NCBI GenBank assembly: GCA_963971405.1 | Contig: OZ020488.1 | Location: 42,390,888 to 42,454,887 of the forward strand | Length of the DNA stretch: 64,000 nucleotides | From: Psococerastis gibbosa | Taxonomy: Eukaryota; Arthropoda; Insecta; Psocodea; Psocidae | Direction of reading: 5' to 3' | Part shown: positions 57,082 to 64,000 of the stretch, piece by piece | Position numbering within the stretch: the first letter of the stretch is position 1 | Layout: every line of letters starts with the position of its first letter | Program-made: the position numbers and the translations under genes | Notes under the pieces: generated by a model | Told to the model about the DNA's origin: nothing | Databases searched by the model: none | The model's input: only the letters and a program-made list of their open reading frames with translations

Positions 57082-57219
57082 TGTGACGTCATTGGTCCGC
57101 CATCTCATGACAACGTGGTATTGGAGTGTGACATCATTGGTCCTCCATCTCATGACAATGTGAAATTGGAGTGTGACGATATTGGTCCTTCTCGTAACAA
57201 CGATTTGAATTGTGACGTA
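57082..57219. repeat. 45-bp tandem repeat, three units
   Basis: TGTGACGTCATTGGTCCGCC, ATCTCATGACAACGTGGTAT, TGGAG; units at 57082, 57127 and 57172, the third shortened to 39 bp. Each has a palindromic TGACGTCA-like core. Confidence 0.9.
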
Positions 57220-57319
57220 GCTTTCACGATACCCTTGTCCTGGAGAGATCGTACCCCTAATGCTGAGATTCTGAAGCGAATTGATTCAGAAGCCGAGTTC
57301 ATTAGCCACAGGGTATGTA

Positions 57320-57589
57320 CAGTGGCGGTGCCAGAAATTTTAAGGGGGAGGGCCATATGGGGGCATGACTTCTATCTGGAGGGCCAATGAAAAAACAAAA
57401 TATTTTTCGTTTGAGTTGGTATAAGGAAAGTAAGTAACTTTTAACCAGTTTTAATTCGGACGTGTTTGAATTTAAAAAAATTCTGCTATGCATAACATGT
57501 AAAATATCTCAAAAGTGGGGGGTCCAGGGGGATCGGAGAAACATTCGGGGGGGGGGGGCCCTCCGGGCACCCCCGTAGCGCCGGCACTG
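57320..57589. mobile_element. hAT-like MITE, 270 bp
   Basis: Ends CAGTGGCGGTGCCAG and GTAGCGCCGGCACTG, imperfect inverted repeats. Flanks GGTATGTA and GGTAAGTA match at 7 of 8. Long G run near the right end. Confidence 0.85.
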
Positions 57590-57597
57590 GGTAAGTA

Positions 57598-58715
57598 TAG
57601 TTTCTGTACTTGTATCTGACACTGCATAGAAGCTAAGACTCTGAACACTGTGGGTGGTAGACTGAGTAGGCATAGTAGGGCTGAAGGGGGTCAACCTTTC
57701 AAATTAAATTCCCTAGGTACCACCTTGACTATTCTATTCAACTGTAGGTACTATATCAGTTTAATTTTACTACTGTACACATTATGTTTCGTTTCCACGA
57801 AGTCACGAGAGAAACCCTACATAGGACTATATTACAACATAAAAACTTGGATCAAAAGCTAAAGCTAATGATTCTTAGCAATATGCAATAAGGCTCACTT
57901 GAGAAAAAGAAGAGTATCAGCTACTAATAATTATGGTAACGGAAAACAGCTGAGAAAGCATAAACAGGTCAAAAAGCCGCAGGGTATCTCATTATAATGA
58001 TGGCATTTAGCCAGCTGCGGAGGAATACAAAAAGGAAGCAAACCTCTTTCCATTACAATGATCTCATTACAGGCTTTTCCTAACCCTTATCTTAAGAACC
58101 AGAACTTTGAGGCCGGGTGGAATACTAAGTCCCATTACTATACTATTATAGAATTTATCACTAAGGTATTCATAATTATTCATGGCCTTTGCTCGTCTGC
58201 TCGATATGTTGCAACTTTCAAGTTCAAACACTAGTCATCGCAATTTAAATATTGGGGCCTAACTCATAATTCGATGGCGACTCGTGCGCTACCTATATGT
58301 TTAAAACCTTCAACAAAATCACTCTTCATCTCAAAAACCAAACTGACAGTAGTTATAAATTTTACCGATTTTCCGATTTTGTCTTTATAGTACAACTGCT
58401 CATGGACGGATACCAAAATTTGGTAAATCTATTTTAAGTTAATTTATTACGCTCTGATATAATCGATACTACATACGACACATGTTTTTCCTATTTTGAC
58501 CCCCCCCCCCCCAAATGGGCTGGATCCGTCCCTGCAACTGCTACTATATACTGCCGCTGCTGTCTGCCAACGTCTTACTGATGAAGCAAAACGCCAAGTG
58601 CCGAGCTCGGGAAAGGCTGCATAGTAAAATAATAGGGTAAACGCAATATCTGTAAGTCAGTAAATTAATCCACCCACATTAACTAATTAATTAAACACGA
58701 CGACCGACCTTCTAG
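57598..58715. other. Upstream DNA with one hAT-like right end
   Basis: C run at 58500 then GGCTGGATCCGTCCCTG at 58519, a right terminus of the CAGGGACGG family without a partner. No exon found. Confidence 0.5.
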
Positions 58716-58815
58716 GGCCTGTGGTCCAGCGGTTAAGAAGATACCCCGGCAAGGGGTAGATAGTGGGTTCGAATCCCTCCAAGTTCTGATTTTTTACATT
58801 CTCAATTTTCTGTTT
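58716..58815 (+). mobile_element. SINE-D copy 2, tRNA-like head
   Basis: AGGGCCTGTGGTCCAGCGGT, B-box GGTTCGAATCC, then CTCCAAGTTCTG and TTTTTTACATTCTCAATTTT. The acceptor halves (GGGCCTG, CAAGTTC) no longer pair well, so it is not a working tRNA. Confidence 0.7.
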
Positions 58816-59626
58816 CTATGGCCTCCTGGTGGCTGGTGCGGCTTTAAATTTTTTCAAGGGTGTTTTGGCACTGGAAATTAGAACTAATGCTTTTGTAACC
58901 TAATACCAGGAGCTTCAGGCACCCACCTGCCAACCACCGTATTTTAAGGCGGAGATTTCCAAATATTTCGTAAACAAAGCAAGCAGCCCGATATTTTTTG
59001 ACTGAATTAATTATTTATTCATTTCACAGGTTTAATGCACTTTATCGTGGTTTCCTATAGCAGTAATAATTGAGGTGCGAAAATGCAAATTTGTAGTGCT
59101 GTCAAAATATCAGGAAAAACCGATATTTTTTTGCACAATTTTATACATGATTTATACCTCTTTTTGAATTTGATTTGTGGAAAAAAATATTGGTATGGTA
59201 GTGCCGAGGAGAGAATTCCAAAAAGTGTGTGTAATGTTATAGAGAAGGCCACATTTCATTTATCGAAATGCAGAGGAGCATTTCTACAAATTTAAAGGCT
59301 ACTTTTGACGGCTCTGAAATCGATGTTTCTTCGAAAATCGACGGGGGGGGGGGGGGGTACTCAAGTAAGGGCTTCTACGTACATGGAACAAAAATGGGCA
59401 TCTTCACAATTGGAAATTTAATCGTGAACCGACTTTAAAAGTTTCTGATTATGGTTTAATTGTAAGAGTGGGCCAAAAGGCGAAACTAAGACAATTATTT
59501 TCTTTCTTTTTTCTTTCTTTCTAGATTGGTTCATCGAGAAAATATTTAACTCACCTATTTATTTTACATTTTACATTGAGTACCTATTTATGTTTTACTA
59601 TTCCTTCGGTGGCAAGGTGGTAGCGT
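58816..59626. other. Upstream DNA, no recognised feature
   Basis: About 800 bp. A G run at 59343. No exon. Confidence 0.45.
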
Positions 59627-59870
59627 GCTTGTACGTCTCTCTACACGCCATGGGATCAGAGACGTGTCGTAACTCATAACAGGTACTAACCTACATTATA
59701 TTAAAATATTATGTAACACTGACATTAAAATAACTTTGGTTGAAGAGGTAACCTCCTCGTCATAACCGAAAATTTGAAGACATAGAAAACCTACAGAGGC
59801 GACTGAAGAGGTCAATCGGATAGATAAATTAAATTGTTTCTATGTGATTAAACTTTTTCTGAAAAGATTA
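59627..59870 (+). mobile_element. SINE-A copy 6, interrupted
   Basis: Plus-strand copy: GGTGGCAAGGTGGTAGCGTG, TCTCTACACGCCATGGGATC, GACGTGTCGTAACTC, then a SINE-D fragment (59702-59792, reversed), then CTACAGAGGCGACTGAAGAG and the tail. Confidence 0.8.
59702..59792 (-). mobile_element. SINE-D fragment inside SINE-A
   Basis: Complement of the SINE-D 3' part: TTTTCTATGTCTTCAAATTT, then CAACCAAAGTTATTTTAATG and TCAGTGTTAC on the minus strand. Confidence 0.65.
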
Positions 59871-59974
59871 AAAATATAAAATAATATTTTTTGAACTGCT
59901 GAAGGTTTATCTAGGGTAAAACTAGAAAAGCTAGGTTAGATAAGGTTTGCGATGAATCGTATTTTCATCTTGAA

Positions 59975-60369
59975 GGCGCATATTCCACCGACCTGCTAGT
60001 GCTAAATACAAATACGGTGACGTGGTAGCAGACATTCAAGACTTAGGCAGGGTTTCCACCGACCTCGCATTGCAGAATGCAAATGACATTGACGGAAATG
60101 TTTGTTTTCCTCTTTGCCATTGTTAAAATTGATCAATGATAATACACTAAAATCACAAACAAACAAACTAAAATTAATAAATGGCGTCATGGGATATGTT
60201 AAGTACACACATTTTAATAGATTTCTATAAAAAGAAAAATTCTAATTTCCGTCAATGTCATTTGCATTCTGCAATGCGAGGTCGATGGAAACCCCGCCTA
60301 AGTCTTGAATGTCTGCTACCACGTCACCGTATTTGTATTTAGCACTAGCAGGTCGGTGGAATATGCGCC
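59975..60369. mobile_element. Fold-back MITE copy 7
   Basis: 395 bp, GGCGCATATTCCACCGACCT to the complementary AGGTCGGTGGAATATGCGCC. TTA on the right; GAA on the left, a mutated duplication. Confidence 0.88.
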
Positions 60370-60372
60370 TTA

Positions 60373-60760
60373 GCGAACAATACAACTCCTGCAAATAAGT
60401 AAGCACTTTTTGAAAGGTTCCCGTTCTCGTTGGAGCAGTTATAATAATCATTACAGAAAACTCAGAGTTCATTCCTGAAATGCTGAGCACCCAACGCTCC
60501 AGTTCCTGCAATTCTATACAGAAAAGGAAACGGCAGCGAGCTTTTCTCAGCAGTATAATGACGGCTGCAACTATACAAAACCACATTTCTAGATGCAATT
60601 ATTATTATTGTACCGTATTAAGAAGAGGAAATCGGACAATCCACTAGACGTTTTTTTTGAACAAAAATGAATTTCTCATTAAATATCCATAATAGAGCCA
60701 AAATTTAAAAGCTCTAAAGTAGAATCTCTTTGTAAAGTTAATGGCAATGGCGGAATACTA
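60373..60760. other. Upstream DNA, no recognised feature
   Basis: About 390 bp without recognisable content. Confidence 0.45.
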
Positions 60761-61570
60761 TTAACACTGTGCCGGCCGCAGTGTCCAATGGACACCGTTT
60801 TGATTTTCAAAACTCTGTTACATGAGCTGCCGTTCACTTATGGGGTTGGCTTTTCATGACTTTTCCTAACTATGTGCATACTTTGAGCCCATGAAAAAAA
60901 AAATTGCATTTAGTCAGCGGTTTCTCCGGGAACGATATTGACCTACGTTGCCGGCCGCAGTGTCCATTGGACTCTTATGGGAGAATGCATTGCGTCATTG
61001 CTATATCAGCAGCCAGCTCGGGGCTATTGGTTTGTTTCAGGTAGTATTTCATCGTCTACAATATAAAAAGAATTGTATTTCTTTTACTTTCTTATTGCCA
61101 TAGACCTCAACTTAGCTTGCGGACCCAATTTTTTTTGTCAAATTGGCAAAAGCTCAGGTCATTCATCTACTTCATAGTTCATTACTTGACTGTTGTCTTC
61201 TATCCAAACTACAGTGTAATATACGTACCATATAGCTTACTTTATCATCGCAATGAGCAAATACAACAAAACAAGACCTCTGAAGGCTTCAGAAATCGCC
61301 AAACTTCTCGAAGAAGACGATTTTAGTTCGGACTGTTCAGAATTCAGCGAATTACGTGAGGAGTCTCCTAGACGAATGTCTGAGTCTCCCCAGCAGATGC
61401 TAGATTCTCCACCCAATGCTAGTCATTCTAGTTCTTCCCAAAGTTCGGAGGAGGGGGAGCCAATGGACACAGATTTTCACGAAACTGCCGAAGCTCGTTG
61501 GTACATATCCAAAGACTGCGAAGAGATATGGTGCTCTGAACCGTATTCGAACTACCGACCTCCCGATTGA
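60761..61570 (+). mobile_element. piggyBac-like 5' end with truncated N-terminal ORF
   Basis: Starts at TTAA (60761-60764) with CACTGTGCCGGCCGCAGTGT. The GCCGGCCGCAGTGTCCA block is repeated internally at 60950. An open frame at 61253-61570 starts MSKYNKTRPLKASEIAKLLE and is acidic and Ser-rich, like the disordered N-terminus of piggyBac transposases. It stops before any DDE domain and a SINE-B copy follows. The piggyBac assignment is inferred from TTAA, the repeated terminus and the acidic start, not from a catalytic motif. Confidence 0.5.
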
Positions 61571-61619
61571 AATGCAAGCTCTCTAACTACTCACCCATAA
61601 AGTAGAAAAAATGCTCCTC

Positions 61620-61815
61620 TTCATTTTGATACATAGTACTACATACGTAACCGGAACTATAGGTAAACTGTGCGGACCCCTATAGTGCTTTCTTTCACTG
61701 AAATAGCAAAACCCGGGACCAAGGTTAGAAGATACAGCAAGTGTGTGACTCAAACAGACAACATTTACTCTTCGTGTGAAACACTTACCAATAGTAGTAG
61801 TAGTATATGGTTGGA
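61620..61815 (-). mobile_element. SINE-B copy 6, diverged
   Basis: CCCGGGACC, AAGTGTGTGACTCAAACAGA and CGTGTGAAACACTTACC align in order with the reversed SINE-B at 42270, with many changes. Confidence 0.5.
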
Positions 61816-62514
61816 CACAGTCCCAGACACTTACGAAACTATCATACAAGTATTATTCCATTTACCGTAATATTATTGTAGGTATGGTAGGCAAATAAAT
61901 CATTCAAGCAGCTGCGGAGTCGCAAATGGGGGGGGGGGGGTTTGGTTCGCTACATTAATTAAAATTTAATTTAGCACTAAGATAACATGCTTTGGACTGT
62001 TAGTAGGGTAATTCAAACATGGCTAATTACGAAACAATGCTAAAACTTTGAAATTTGCTCGTTAAATTGTAGATAAGTTATATAACGAAGGAACTTTTGA
62101 CTGTTGAAACGAGACTGGGGATTTGCAGAGCGACCTTTTGTACATATAACTTCAATACAATAACGTCAAATTTTCTATTGACCTCTTTTGTAAAGGAAAA
62201 TGTTTGCATCGACCCAATAAAATCATAGGCCCAGTGATACCTTGAGATACGAGTTTAATTTGTTCCGCAACGTTGCTCCTATCTCAAAGCAATTTTCTCC
62301 ATTGAAACAATTGAAATGCTATTTATCCGTTCTAGCCCCAAAAATGCTACCCCTAAATTGTTTTTTTTACTTGTTTTTTAATAAGAAAAATGTATTTAGG
62401 TATATATATATACTAGTATATGAAAAATATTGTATAAAAACTGGTTTTATCTAGTTTACATACATATTTCTATTGCATTTTTGTCACTTAAATACAAAAC
62501 AGAGAGCATTAGAT

Positions 62515-62553
62515 CTAACTCCCCTAGTTTGGCTTAGTAATAGAACAAAAAAA
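62515..62553 (+). mobile_element. SINE-B 3' end, partial copy
   Basis: TCTAACTCCCCTAGTTTGGC and TTAGTAATAGAACAAAAA form the end of one SINE-B unit directly before the next copy. Confidence 0.7.
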
Positions 62554-62766
62554 GGACATGTAGAGTAGTGGTACGGACTCTGACTTTCACCCGAAAGGTT
62601 GTTGGTTCGAGTCCTACACTTCCTACATTTTCTGGCCATGCTTCGGAGGGCATGTAAAGCAGGCGGTCCCGGGCTTTCTTAGTTGAGTGTAAGAGAGGGC
62701 TTTATAGCCCTAACTCCGCTAGGTTGGCTTAGTAATAGAACAAAAAAAGTCCTTATTTATTTATTT
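62554..62766 (+). mobile_element. SINE-B copy 7, full length
   Basis: GGACATGTAGAGTAGTGGTA, GGTTGTTGGTTCGAGTCCTA, GCATGTAAAGCAGGCGGTCC, ACTCCGCTAGGTTGGCTTAG and a TTATTTATTTA tail. Very close to the copy at 44927. Confidence 0.9.
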
Positions 62767-64000
62767 AAAAAAGTCAATATTTAGTATTTTATAATTCATT
62801 ACGTGGGATAATGCACGAGGCGCAGGCGCATTAAATAATTATAATATAAATAAATAAATAAAATAAATAATCATTTATTTGTAAACAAACTTAAAAGTCC
62901 AATAAAATGCAAATGTTCCACATTATTATGTTGTAAGCTATGACTGAGCAGGCAATGTAAGTCAAACTATCCCTGTGCTAAATAACATTACACCATTGCC
63001 ATTAACATTTATCAATAGAATACGAATACAATGATATAAAAAAGTAATTTTATATTAACAAAAGGAAAGTTAACCTAGTTTGCGCTTGGACGACTATTTT
63101 AGCATACTTCAGATAGAAATCTATTGAAACCTTAAGTATTAAAGTGGGTTTCGCCTCGTTTCCATAAAGTAATTTAAATGGGAAAATGAATGCAAATTTA
63201 GAATTTCAGTAATGAAAATGTTAATTTCAAACTAAATCTGCAAAACTACATTTTCCTGATTAAGTGCTGCAGAGGTAAATATACTGCGCTACGGTAAATA
63301 TTATGAATAAATTGCTAATTGCGAAACCAACATTTGGTAATTACTACAATTTTATTACAATGAGAGTGTTTAGGGTAGCTATGCCGGCCATCCACGGTAA
63401 TTCACTAATTCTAAACCTGCCTACGATATTTTTGGAATGCCTTTTCTTTCGAAAATTGGCAATCATCATGACAATTTGGACCTTGGAGACTGCTGTAACC
63501 CTTTAATGACTATTTGGGATTAATATAATACCGGGTTTATTGTTTAATGTCGCATTTGGAAGGTGCCACGCGACGGTATTAAAATATTCAATTCAAGTTA
63601 ATAAATTATTGGAATACAAGAAAATGGTTGCATTGTCTTAAAAATTGAAGGAAATACTAATAAAGATTAAGGCCAAACCGGAGAATTTTGACCTTGAACG
63701 TTGAGCGTTGAATACATAGAAATATAATAGAACTGGAGCGGTGGGAGCCATAATACGCCTTACGAGGCACCCGTTAACCATAAGCCAACTATCAAAGATA
63801 AGTACCAACGCAAAAAATATCGAAGTCTTACACACTGCAGCATAGCAAAGCGGATACCTCGACCCGGTCAAAAACTCTGTAGTTTAGTAGTTAGCTTGTG
63901 CAAGCTATTTCCCAGCCGAATCGCGTACTTATCTTGTATAGGCTACACTAGCAGCCATATTGATAACGGTCTCTAGCCACGGGATGGTTCAATATCCATT
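62767..64000. other. Right end of window, no exon found
   Basis: Holds AAATAAATAAATAAAATAAA at 62846, a copy of the small repeat at 17815 and 22685, and a GCAGGCAATGTAAGTCAAAC block at 62950 shared with 20430 and 30290. The rest is unassigned. Confidence 0.45.

Noticed and set aside
58717-58790. Second tRNA-like sequence
   Set aside because: The acceptor stem no longer pairs and the downstream body matches SINE-D.
61253-61570. Short acidic protein gene of the host
   Set aside because: No conserved domain, and it sits behind a TTAA-flanked terminal repeat. A truncated transposase start is the better reading, though not proved.

Overview
The window is eukaryotic nuclear DNA from an invertebrate animal, most likely an arthropod. 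I infer this from the peroxidasin sequence and the RTE/CR1-like, SINE, hAT, Harbinger and mariner repeat load; the species cannot be named. It holds one recognisable host gene, on the minus strand: peroxidasin (Pxn/PXDN), the secreted haem peroxidase that cross-links collagen IV in basement membrane. I resolved 19 coding exons between positions 31697 and 1. Splice phases are compatible at all 18 junctions, giving about 1,009 codons: five leucine-rich repeats, an LRR C-terminal cap, four Ig domains, a linker, and the peroxidase domain through the proximal haem histidine. The gene runs off the left edge (end of the peroxidase domain, C-terminus and stop missing). Its first exon(s), with signal peptide and LRR N-terminal cap, were not found and lie in the repeat-rich upstream DNA or beyond the window.

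Layout: 1-2454 peroxidase exons; 2455-9986 a 7.5-kb intron with LINE, Harbinger and other transposon debris; 9987-12921 the start of the peroxidase domain, the linker, Ig4 and Ig3; 12922-20099 Ig2 and Ig1, with a 1.8-kb composite insertion flanked by a 14-bp direct repeat; 20811-31697 the LRR cap and five separate 72-bp LRR exons, spread by large introns. One intron (16323-15832) uses a GC donor. From 31698 to 64000 I see no host exon, only repeats and unassigned DNA.

The rest of the interest is in mobile DNA. Many elements are non-autonomous and their boundaries can be proved from target-site duplications (TSDs) or from paralogous empty sites: a fold-back MITE family with about 385-bp units and TAA/TTA duplications (seven copies); a TTAA-flanked palindromic family (three copies, one inside a SINE); at least eight hAT-like elements with CAG termini and 8-bp duplications, several carrying long G or C runs; a Mutator-like 513-bp insertion; and four SINE families with nested insertions. 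A roughly 220-bp satellite, short tandem arrays, a deleted Harbinger transposon and a truncated piggyBac-like element complete the picture.
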